From contig CAMDZX010000083.1 of the NCBI GenBank assembly GCA_945910925.1, positions 1-8,400 on the forward strand: a stretch of 8,400 nucleotides of DNA. Reading direction: 5' to 3'. This document shows, piece after piece, positions 1-5,394 of the stretch. This DNA comes from an uncultured bacterium. Lineage in GTDB: Bacteria > Cyanobacteriota > Vampirovibrionia > Gastranaerophilales > Gastranaerophilaceae. The notes below the pieces were generated by a model. It was not told where the DNA came from, made no database searches, and worked only from the letters and a program-made list of their open reading frames with translations. The translations under genes and the position numbers were made by a program. How positions within the stretch are numbered: position 1 is the stretch's first letter; each line of letters starts with the position of its first letter.

Positions 1-154
1 TACCGATTTCATATTTATCAGGGAATGCAAGTGCAACACGAACAGCACAAGAATTAAAATCCTTGTTGTATGACAAAAGTTCACCGCCTACATACTGATA
101 AGGCTTCGTACAGTTAAAAAGGTTTTCTCTTTGTTCTCTAAAAAAACAATTCAT
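1..154 (-). CDS. B12-binding radical SAM protein, TIGR03960-like (N-terminus only, runs off the left edge)
   Basis: Reading leftward from an ATG at 154-152, an open frame of 51 codons continues to the window edge without a stop. Visible motifs are KPYQYVGGE (residues 17-25) and VRVALAFPDKYEIG (38-51). They match the opening of the TIGR03960 family, where a Kp.rYiGgE segment is followed by a LaFPDvYEiG segment before the cobalamin-binding and radical SAM domains. Those domains would lie outside the window, so neither the CxxxCxxC cluster motif nor the B12 site can be checked. In other bacteria such proteins often sit beside a DUF2344 protein and RNase E/G genes; their exact reaction is not established. 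The start follows the upstream gene's stop after a single base, and a GGAAG element inside that gene can serve as ribosome-binding site, so the two are probably co-translated. Family call from recalled motifs on a short fragment. Confidence 0.72.
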   Translation of the reverse strand, partial: MNCFFREQRENLFNCTKPYQYVGGELLSYNKDFNSCAVRVALAFPDKYEIG

Positions 155-155
155 T

Positions 156-503
156 TTATGCTAAGTCTTCCGGAAAGTATTTATCAATTTCAACTATCGT
201 ACCATTTAAAACATTGTTATCAAATGCTTTTATAAAATCAACCAAATCTTCATTTCTTATATCATAATTGTACAAACAGACTTCATCATCAAGTTTACGC
301 ATAACACGTACGATATAATGACATTTCTTTGCATAAGAGAGCAGATTCGCTTCAGCAAACTTTTTACCGTTTTCATCACGTTTCAACTTTACATAATTGT
401 AGCCTGCAAAAAACTTTATTTTTTCTTCGGCATCAAGCGGCAAATCTCGGTTATGCCTTGTAAAAATATCTATTACCTTCTGATTAATGTCGTCTTTTGC
501 CAT
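156..503 (-). CDS. Hypothetical protein, 115 aa, upstream partner of the radical SAM gene
   Basis: I do not recognise this protein. The frame is open back to 557, but I place the start at the ATG 503-501 (MAKDDINQ...). A GGGGTG ribosome-binding site lies about eight bases before it, and a good promoter (529-557) lies inside the longer reading, which makes the 557 start unlikely. The product is soluble-looking, with no signal peptide or membrane segment. It begins with a charged helical stretch, then a Tyr/Lys-rich stretch with GYNYVKLKRDENGKKF at 34-49, a core around residues 54-80 containing Cys61 and Cys76, and an acidic C-terminal third ending FPEDLA. The stop is one base from the radical SAM start, which argues for a shared transcript and perhaps a related role. 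No catalytic motif is visible. Confidence 0.75.
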   Translation of the reverse strand: MAKDDINQKVIDIFTRHNRDLPLDAEEKIKFFAGYNYVKLKRDENGKKFAEANLLSYAKKCHYIVRVMRKLDDEVCLYNYDIRNEDLVDFIKAFDNNVLNGTIVEIDKYFPEDLA

Positions 504-528
504 AATTTCACACCCCAGTACTATAATA

Positions 529-557
529 ATTAAACAATATAAAATCGGCATGTTCAA
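529..557 (-). promoter_or_regulatory. Putative sigma-70 promoter for the 115-aa gene and radical SAM gene
   Basis: On the minus strand, TTGAAC (557-552) and TTTAAT (534-529) are separated by exactly 17 bases. They match the -35 and -10 consensus at four and five of six positions. The predicted transcript would start near 522 and leave room for the GGGGTG ribosome-binding site before the ATG at 503. AT-rich DNA yields chance matches, so this is a prediction only. Confidence 0.45.
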
Positions 558-587
558 GTCATTCGTTTGTATGATTAATAAAAAATA

Positions 588-618
588 TTGTACACATATT
601 CAAAATTTCATATATAAT
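588..618 (+). promoter_or_regulatory. Putative sigma-70 promoter for the 82-aa gene and ilvE
   Basis: TTGTAC at 588-593 is followed by overlapping -10 candidates: TATATA at 611-616 (17-base spacer) and a perfect TATAAT at 613-618 (19-base spacer). Transcription would begin near 625, about 20 bases before the AGGAG ribosome-binding site at 645-649. It lies back-to-back with the minus-strand promoter at 529-557, so 504-656 is a divergent promoter region. Confidence 0.5.
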
Positions 619-656
619 TAGAATTGAAATAGAACAGATTAATTAGGAGTAGTAAA

Positions 657-905
657 ATGTTACCGTTAATAACAGAAGAACAGTCTAGCATTGCATTTTC
701 AGAGATTTTCCAAGATGTGCACGGTTGGAGAAAGAATATGATACATTATCTCAAAGAGGAAAATCCTGAGGTCAATACTGCAATATTAGAGGCAGCAAAG
801 GGTACGGATTTAGATCCAAAAGCTGTCGCTCTGGGCGCTTATATGACGTACAGATTGTTAGAAATTGCATCGGACGAGGACGGTGCATTTACAGTTGAAG
901 AATAA
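657..905 (+). CDS. Hypothetical small acidic protein, 82 aa, upstream of ilvE
   Basis: I do not recognise a family. The start is well supported by AGGAG at 645-649, seven bases before the ATG. The protein is acidic and apparently cytosolic: an N-terminal segment with DVHGWRKNMIHYL (20-32), a middle region with EAAKGTDLDPKAVALGAYMTYRLLEIA (part of 45-71) that looks like two short helices, and an acidic tail ending TVEE. There is no signal peptide, cysteine or metal motif. It ends in tandem stops (TAA TAG), and ilvE starts 24 bases later with no promoter between, so the two genes are probably co-transcribed. Whether it modulates the aminotransferase or is a neighbour by chance cannot be told from the sequence. 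Confidence 0.75.
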   Translation: MLPLITEEQSSIAFSEIFQDVHGWRKNMIHYLKEENPEVNTAILEAAKGTDLDPKAVALGAYMTYRLLEIASDEDGAFTVEE

Positions 906-929
906 TAGCAAAATAGGGAAATTACGAAT

Positions 930-1841
930 ATGAAGGAATATGTTTTTTTAGATGGGGAGTATATAGAAGCGGATAAGGCAACAATACCTGTAAGAACGCA
1001 TGCCTTTTTATATGGTACGGGTGTGTTTGAAGGTATAAGAGGGTATTACAACAAGGATGACGATACTGTATATGTTTTCCGTATGAAAGAACATTATGAA
1101 AGACTTTTAAGAAGTGCCAAAGTTATGTGGATGGAAAGTCCGTATACTCTTGAAGAATATCAACAAATAACCATAGACTTGTTAAAGAAAAATAATTATC
1201 ATCAAAATGTATATATAAGACCTTCTCTATACAAATCATCCATCAAAGTTGGACCTTCATTGACGGATAACAAAGATTCCTTCTTGTTATTTACAACTCC
1301 ATTGAATGATTATTACGATGCGGATAAGGGGTTAAAAGTTTGCGTTTCCAATTGGCGAAGAAACAGTGATAATGCAATTCCGCCAAGTGTAAAAGTTACG
1401 GGTGCTTATGCAAACGCCTCATTAATAAAGACTGATGCGCATGCCTCAGGATTTGATGATGCAATTGTATTAAATGAACAAGGATATGTATCTGAAGGTT
1501 CTGCAATGAATTTGTGCTTTATTCAAAACGGTAAACTGATAACAACAAATACAACGGACGATATTCTTGTTGGTGTTACAAGAAATACCGTGCTTGAACT
1601 TGCAAAAGATTTGGGAATAGAAACAGTAGAGAGAAATGTTAATCGTTCTGAGGTTTACACTTTTGATGAAGTATTTTGTTGCGGTACAGGGGCACAGATT
1701 ATGCCTATTATATCAATTGACCACAGAACAATAGGTGATGGGGCAACAGGTAAAATTACCAAGATCATACAAAACTTGTATTACGATGTAGTAAAAGGAA
1801 ATGTTCCAAAATACAGTCATTGGTGCACTCCTGTAAAATAA
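930..1841 (+). CDS. ilvE: Branched-chain-amino-acid aminotransferase (class IV, PLP-dependent)
   Basis: Transfers the amino group between leucine, isoleucine or valine and 2-oxoglutarate, the last step of branched-chain amino-acid synthesis; it acts in the cytosol. At 303 residues it has the usual family length. The fold-type IV signatures appear in order: FLYGTGVFEGIRGYY (26-40), the substrate-side YIRP (95-98), Lys155 in VKVTGAYANA as the likely PLP Schiff-base lysine, GFDDAIVLNEQGYVSEGSAMNL (within 174-195) with Glu189 as the expected pyridine-nitrogen ligand, VGVTRNTVLELA (214-225), and CGTGAQIMPI (251-260). The EGSAMNL form, with Met193 where E. coli IlvE has Glu, recalls the TMN form of other BCAT branches and is not a defect. 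AGGGA at 915-919 is the ribosome-binding site. D-amino-acid aminotransferase or aminodeoxychorismate lyase are the alternatives in the superfamily, but the VFEGIR and IRP motifs favour IlvE. Confidence 0.93.
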   Translation: MKEYVFLDGEYIEADKATIPVRTHAFLYGTGVFEGIRGYYNKDDDTVYVFRMKEHYERLLRSAKVMWMESPYTLEEYQQITIDLLKKNNYHQNVYIRPSLYKSSIKVGPSLTDNKDSFLLFTTPLNDYYDADKGLKVCVSNWRRNSDNAIPPSVKVTGAYANASLIKTDAHASGFDDAIVLNEQGYVSEGSAMNLCFIQNGKLITTNTTDDILVGVTRNTVLELAKDLGIETVERNVNRSEVYTFDEVFCCGTGAQIMPIISIDHRTIGDGATGKITKIIQNLYYDVVKGNVPKYSHWCTPVK

Positions 1842-1856
1842 ATAGATATGTACAAC

Positions 1857-2219
1857 CTATCCGATTAATGATAGTTGTTGTTGATAATTGTCTATTTTAA
1901 CATCTCTGATAGATTTACGACACTTTGCAATTTCAGCTAATAGGCGGTCTATCTCATCCTCTATACATGCAATACGTCTTGTAGAAATACCTATTTCAGT
2001 TTTGTCAGTTTCTAATTCATCAATTTGTCTTAAATATTTATGTATATAACGTTCTTGTTTTCTTATTTCTTTCTTAGAAAATGGGGTCAACTCTAATTTT
2101 GGACCTTTAAATTCTGCCAAAGGTACTAAATTCCTTTTAATACCTTTCATTAATGATCTTGTTTCTTGTGATATAGGACGAATATATCCACATAACGTTG
2201 CTACACCTTGTTCATACAT
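1857..2219 (-). CDS. Hypothetical coiled-coil protein, 120 aa
   Basis: No family recognised. The start is secure: AAGGAG (2232-2227 on the minus strand) lies seven bases before the ATG. Residues 1-47 are a mixed, basic segment with short motifs GYIRPIS (11-17) and EFKGPKLELTPF (36-47). From about residue 48 to 105 the protein is strongly charged and helical, with heptad-like spacing of Ile/Leu (KEIRKQERYIHKYLRQIDEL at 50-69; CIEDEIDRLLAEIAKC at 85-100), so a coiled coil or helical hairpin is likely. Cys10, Cys85 and Cys100 are present but form no recognised metal site. No signal peptide. It is convergent with ilvE, with only 15 bases between stops and no hairpin terminator visible. It could be a structural or adaptor protein; no function can be assigned. 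Confidence 0.72.
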   Translation of the reverse strand: MYEQGVATLCGYIRPISQETRSLMKGIKRNLVPLAEFKGPKLELTPFSKKEIRKQERYIHKYLRQIDELETDKTEIGISTRRIACIEDEIDRLLAEIAKCRKSIRDVKIDNYQQQLSLIG

Positions 2220-2346
2220 ATTAAGACTCCTTACAAATTATCAAAATAAACAATTCAATAATTAAAACAAATATAAAAAAATAATTTGCTACTCCCTTAT
2301 TTATTTGTAAATTAATGTAAAGATTAATAATGAAATATTAAAGAAA

Positions 2347-2397
2347 ATGAACAAAAAAACCGTAACAGAAATTGTACGGTACTATATTTTTAATTAG
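2347..2397 (+). CDS. Possible 16-codon leader ORF upstream of the 551-aa gene
   Basis: An ATG at 2347 opens a 16-codon frame (MNKKTVTEIVRYYIFN) ending in TAG at 2395-2397. That stop overlaps the AGGAA ribosome-binding site (2396-2400) of the following gene. A purine-rich AAAGAAA precedes the ATG at close range, a weak ribosome-binding site at best. The frame also carries the inverted repeat at 2359-2380. This arrangement would allow translational coupling or attenuation, but so short an ORF can easily arise by chance in AT-rich DNA. Confidence 0.25.
   Translation: MNKKTVTEIVRYYIFN
2359..2380. repeat. Perfect 6-bp inverted repeat in the leader of the 551-aa gene
   Basis: ACCGTA (2359-2364) and TACGGT (2375-2380) are exact reverse complements separated by ten bases. 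On the plus strand the stem is followed by ACTATATTTTT. It could be an operator, a 5' UTR hairpin or a weak attenuator. The stem is short and the U-run does not begin directly at its base, so it is a poor intrinsic terminator. The rest of 2220-2410 is very AT-rich; the best -35-like site is TTGTAA at 2305-2310, without a good -10 at proper spacing. Confidence 0.4.
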
Positions 2398-2410
2398 GAA
2401 TTCTTAAGAA

Positions 2411-4066
2411 ATGGGTTTAGCAGCATCACAAGCAAGATTATTAAGCCTAACAGCACGACAACACACAGTAGAAGGTCGTGCTCAGTATCTTCAAGCCCAA
2501 AAGTTGCGTCTTGCTAATGAATCTGACAAAGTATATGACAAATATGTGTCAGCCTTAGATGCCACATCACTTCAAACGCGAGCATATGATTCAAAAGGGA
2601 AAGTTCATTGGATAGACGGTAGTTTTAATAACCTTTTAAGATATGATGCCGACGAGAAAGATTTAGGCAGTGTTTACTATGTTCAAGATATCAATGACAG
2701 TAAGTTATATATGCCGGAAATGGTAAACTCAGCATATGAAAAAAGTGGCGGAGATTTATTTCAATTTCTAGACATTATGAATATTAAATATGAAAAAGAT
2801 GCACACAAAAATGATTATATTGAATCTCTAAATCTTGTCAATGCCTATAAGAATTTAGGCTACGATAATATACCTTATACAGCTGAAGAAATTAGTAAAT
2901 ATTCTGAATTAAGCAACAATGTCTCAAACCCGATAAAATCTGATACATACAATATTGCAAATGCGCTTTCAACTCTTGTGGGAAACAGTAAAAATAATAT
3001 TAATTATGTATTCTATCCATACGACGAAGTTCAATATGAAATAATGATTAATCAATTAAAAGGCTTACAAAACACAAGTTATTATACTGGAACGACAAAA
3101 ACAATCATCGATTACTGTATAAATTTTGATATACCGGAAATATTTAGCAACACAACAGATACAACTGTATTAACGGCACATAACGGAGAACCAACAAAAG
3201 CATTATACATAAGCTATGATAAAGCGAAAGAAGAAGAAAAAGATAATCCGGATGATATGCAACAAATAGATAACTTAATGAAATATAAGATGCTTCTTAA
3301 TGGTGGGATATGGAAAAAAACTGATTATAAAGACATAGAAATTTTGCCGGGCTATTCAATAAAAGAAAATGTTGAAAGTACGGGAGAAATATATAATGAT
3401 GAAATAAAAACAGCCCTAGGCAATTATATTGGAACTACCAATCCTAATATTGGCGAAGCTCTGGTTAAAATAGCAGAAGAAATTAAACAAACGGAATATA
3501 ACACTTCTAAATTAGATGCAGAAAATGAGCTTAATACATACTTAAACAGTATTAATACAACAAAATTAGCAATTGAAACAGCAATATCAAATAATAAAAC
3601 ATACTTGAATGCAGTGGCTGATTTAAGCACAAAAGATCAAAGTACATACACCAGATATGAAGACAGCGTTTTAGGACAATATTATGAAGATATGTTTAAC
3701 GCAATACAGGCAGCAGGTGGATGTAAAGCAATATCTACAACAAACGGCAAAAGTTCAACTTGGGTTAATAACATGATAAAAAATGCTCAAGTTGTACTGG
3801 CAACATATGATAGAAATAACCAAGAACTTGATAATGTCACAGCTTCTTCAAATGTCGGATTAAGAGAAGTCAGCAATGATACAGCAATAACAGAAGCAGA
3901 CAGTGAATATGAAGCAGCTTTAGAGGCTATTAACGATAAAGAACGTAAGTATGATACAAAACTACGGCAACTTGAGTCCGAAAGAAATGCGATTAAAACC
4001 GAAATAGACTCATTAAAACAAATAGAAAACGACAATATAAGCGCAACATTCAAGCTATTCTCATAA
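2411..4066 (+). CDS. 551-aa protein of the MGLAASQARLL type, function unknown
   Basis: The start is supported by AGGAA at 2396-2400, ten bases upstream. The N-terminus MGLAASQARLLSLTAR (1-16), continuing as an amphipathic helix to about residue 50 (ALDAT), is a conserved opening I recall from several paralogues in Gastranaerophilales and some Elusimicrobia. The C-terminus, a charged helix from about 495 to 540 (ERKYDTKLRQLESERNAIKT at 511-530) followed by NDNISATFKLFS (540-551), also fits that group. The middle (55-480) is polar and rich in Asn, Thr, Tyr and Asp, and matches nothing I know. There is no hydrophobic signal peptide or membrane segment. The architecture of conserved amphipathic ends around a variable polar middle resembles secreted filament or hook-type proteins, but that is analogy, not homology shown here. 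It is convergent with the 4081-5177 pair, 14 bases between stops. Confidence 0.8.
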   Translation: MGLAASQARLLSLTARQHTVEGRAQYLQAQKLRLANESDKVYDKYVSALDATSLQTRAYDSKGKVHWIDGSFNNLLRYDADEKDLGSVYYVQDINDSKLYMPEMVNSAYEKSGGDLFQFLDIMNIKYEKDAHKNDYIESLNLVNAYKNLGYDNIPYTAEEISKYSELSNNVSNPIKSDTYNIANALSTLVGNSKNNINYVFYPYDEVQYEIMINQLKGLQNTSYYTGTTKTIIDYCINFDIPEIFSNTTDTTVLTAHNGEPTKALYISYDKAKEEEKDNPDDMQQIDNLMKYKMLLNGGIWKKTDYKDIEILPGYSIKENVESTGEIYNDEIKTALGNYIGTTNPNIGEALVKIAEEIKQTEYNTSKLDAENELNTYLNSINTTKLAIETAISNNKTYLNAVADLSTKDQSTYTRYEDSVLGQYYEDMFNAIQAAGGCKAISTTNGKSSTWVNNMIKNAQVVLATYDRNNQELDNVTASSNVGLREVSNDTAITEADSEYEAALEAINDKERKYDTKLRQLESERNAIKTEIDSLKQIENDNISATFKLFS

Positions 4067-4080
4067 TGCTTAACACTTAC

Positions 4081-4455
4081 TTAATCTTTTTTCCCTTGTA
4101 AATAAGAACATGTATCTGCAATCTTAGCGGTTGAAGCAAATAGAGTTGATAAACCTGCAAAACCTGCTAAAGGACCAGCAAGTTTTCTTACAACAGGATT
4201 ATTCAAAAATTTAAATTTTGAAAACACCTTTAAAATTTTAGCTTTATTTGCAGCTTGAATGTATTTAGTCTCATTAACAAGTTTTACTGCACGGTCACCA
4301 ACCTTAGCTGAATTTCTTAAAGTTGCAAAAGTTGCAGTCCCAACACCGCTGCCAACAGCAATTTCACCTGAATTTTCTTCAAAGTGTCTTTTCACTTGTT
4401 CTCTTGAAATAGCTCTATGAGGGACTCCCGAATAATTTGAAACTAGTCTATCCAT
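4081..4455 (-). CDS. Hypothetical basic protein with hydrophobic C-terminal segment, 124 aa
   Basis: I do not recognise this protein. The start ATG (4455-4453) overlaps the upstream gene's stop in a TAATG arrangement and is preceded, eight bases away, by a perfect AGGAGGT, the strongest ribosome-binding site in the window. The product is Lys/Arg-rich. Features in order: a polar N-terminus (MDRLVSNYSG), a glycine/alanine-rich small-residue stretch EIAVGSGVGTATFATL (31-46), a basic helical region KAKILKVFSKFKFLNNPVVR (71-90), and a hydrophobic stretch KLAGPLAGFAGLSTLFA (91-107) that could enter or lie on a membrane, then one Cys (116). The strong coupling signal suggests its product is needed at a level matched to, or above, that of the 240-aa partner. 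Toxin-antitoxin, membrane anchor and secreted pair remain open; none is demonstrated. Confidence 0.75.
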   Translation of the reverse strand: MDRLVSNYSGVPHRAISREQVKRHFEENSGEIAVGSGVGTATFATLRNSAKVGDRAVKLVNETKYIQAANKAKILKVFSKFKFLNNPVVRKLAGPLAGFAGLSTLFASTAKIADTCSYLQGKKD

Positions 4456-5177
4456 TATTGGTCACCTCCTGAAGCACCTAAGAACAAATCTTTATTAGAT
4501 TTATCATCATTACGTCCCGCAATATCATCAACAAGAACAGCTGTCGCTGCAGATGCTCCCATTGTATTTTCTATAACAGAACGGAAGTTAACAGCTTTAA
4601 CTTTATTGAACATTTCTTTAGAATTCCCTTTTACAAAAGAAATTGCATCTTTAGCAAGAGGCTTATCAAGAATTTGAGTAATCTTTTTACCGATATTTGA
4701 TTTCATAAAACCGGTAACAATTGAAGAATCCTTCAATGCATTAATCAAAGTACCGCCCTTTTTAGAAACAAAAGAAGCTAATGAAGAACCATATTTTACA
4801 ACCTTCTTGCCCATATTTGAATTAGCAAGCTCTTTGAACATTCCAATTGAAGCTCTTGAACCATATTTAGCCGTAACAAAAGTAACTCCTAAACCAACAA
4901 CTGCTGAAGCAAATCTTAAAAGTTTACTTGCACCTTTTGAGAATTTGTCAGGATTTTTATCTAAATTGTCCGCTACATCATCGAAAACATACTTTGTATC
5001 ATTAAAATCCTTAAGTTTTTCGTCTCTTTCCTTGTTTATAGCTTCTTTAGAAAATCTATCAGGAGTCTCATAATCTGACACTTCTGAATAATCCGAATAG
5101 TCGCTATCATCGATATAAGGGTTTTGACCGAACTTTACTGAATTTGTAACCGGTAACGAACTTTGAATTCCTAACAT
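4455..5177 (-). CDS. Hypothetical protein with N-terminal VKFGQN motif, 240 aa
   Basis: No known family recognised. A GTG at 5186 would extend the frame, but its first base is the last G of the GGAG ribosome-binding site (5189-5186), so the ATG at 5177-5175, eight bases downstream, is the start. Residues in order: MLGIQSSLPVTNSVKFGQNP (1-20), whose VKFGQN element is a tag-like motif I associate with many otherwise unrelated Gastranaerophilales proteins; an acidic Tyr/Ser stretch with three SDY units (25-36); a charged helical region (40-80); a hydrophobic stretch LLRFASAVVGLGVTFVTA (86-103); then basic, small-residue-rich helices. The heptapeptides SNMGKKV (120-126) and SNIGKKI (160-166) repeat with a 40-residue period. 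A small-residue stretch MGASAATAVLVDDIAG (206-221) precedes the polar tail. Possibly membrane-associated. First gene of a two-gene unit divergent from glyQ. Confidence 0.78.
   Translation of the reverse strand: MLGIQSSLPVTNSVKFGQNPYIDDSDYSDYSEVSDYETPDRFSKEAINKERDEKLKDFNDTKYVFDDVADNLDKNPDKFSKGASKLLRFASAVVGLGVTFVTAKYGSRASIGMFKELANSNMGKKVVKYGSSLASFVSKKGGTLINALKDSSIVTGFMKSNIGKKITQILDKPLAKDAISFVKGNSKEMFNKVKAVNFRSVIENTMGASAATAVLVDDIAGRNDDKSNKDLFLGASGGDQ
4464..4470 (-). promoter_or_regulatory. Perfect Shine-Dalgarno for the 124-aa gene
   Basis: ACCTCCT on the plus strand reads AGGAGGT on the minus strand, eight bases before the ATG at 4455. It lies within the last codons of the 240-aa gene, so translation of that gene would pass over it just before reinitiation at the overlapping TAATG. 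Confidence 0.85.
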
Positions 5178-5185
5178 ACCACACA

Positions 5186-5189
5186 CTCC
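5186..5189 (-). promoter_or_regulatory. Shine-Dalgarno deciding the start of the 240-aa gene
   Basis: CTCC on the plus strand reads GGAG on the minus strand, eight bases before the ATG at 5177. Its last G is also the first base of the upstream GTG codon, which excludes that GTG as start. Confidence 0.7.
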
Positions 5190-5287
5190 AAAAAAGATTT
5201 ATTACATACATACTAACGCAACTGAAGTAAAATTTTTGCTATCTTTTTCATATTTTTTTACAAAAATTAATATTTTTAAAATTTTAG

Positions 5288-5322
5288 AGTTATCAAAATT
5301 ACAGATATTTAAAAAGATAACT
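5288..5322. repeat. Perfect 7-bp inverted repeat between divergent genes
   Basis: AGTTATC (5288-5294) and GATAACT (5316-5322) are exact reverse complements separated by 21 bases. It lies in the very AT-rich divergent region 5178-5394, just before the putative glyQ promoter. It could be an operator for one or both directions, with half-sites on the same helix face (28 bases from start to start), or a loose transcript hairpin. No T-box landmarks such as a TGGNACCGCG element are visible in this leader. Confidence 0.35.
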
Positions 5323-5325
5323 TAT

Positions 5326-5354
5326 TTGATTTTTTTTTGCTTTTTTGAGATACT
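5326..5354 (+). promoter_or_regulatory. Weak candidate promoter for glyQ
   Basis: TTGATT (5326-5331) and GATACT (5349-5354) are 17 bases apart, each matching the sigma-70 consensus at four of six positions. The predicted start near 5361 leaves about 20 bases before the GGAAG ribosome-binding site at 5381-5385. The TACAAT at 5372-5377 looks better as a -10 but would start transcription inside or past the ribosome-binding site. Confidence 0.3.
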
Positions 5355-5394
5355 TAATAAAGTGTAATTAATACAATGTTGGAAGTGTAATCGT

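Noticed and set aside
504..557. N-terminal extension of the 115-aa protein starting at 557, reading as a hydrophobic signal-like segment
   Set aside because: The promoter's -10 lies inside this stretch and a GGGGTG site stands before the ATG at 503, so the apparent signal sequence is translated intergenic DNA.
1842..1880. Bidirectional terminator between ilvE and the convergent 120-aa gene
   Set aside because: Only a 5-bp CTATC/GATAG pairing is found, with low GC and no proper T-run on either strand.
4060..4100. Terminator between the 551-aa gene and the convergent 124-aa gene
   Set aside because: The TTAA-flanked sequence gives no stable stem, and the T-run at 4086-4091 is not preceded by a hairpin.
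5178..5186. GTG start at 5186 for the 240-aa protein
   Set aside because: The GTG overlaps the GGAG ribosome-binding site, which is correctly spaced for the ATG at 5177.
5200..5340. Origin-like or curved AT-rich region with A/T tracts
   Set aside because: There are no DnaA-box-like repeats or iterons; the composition is typical of the intergenic DNA in this window.
5187..5394. T-box riboswitch upstream of glyQ
   Set aside because: No T-box sequence (TGGNACCGCG-like) or antiterminator structure is present in the 208-base leader.
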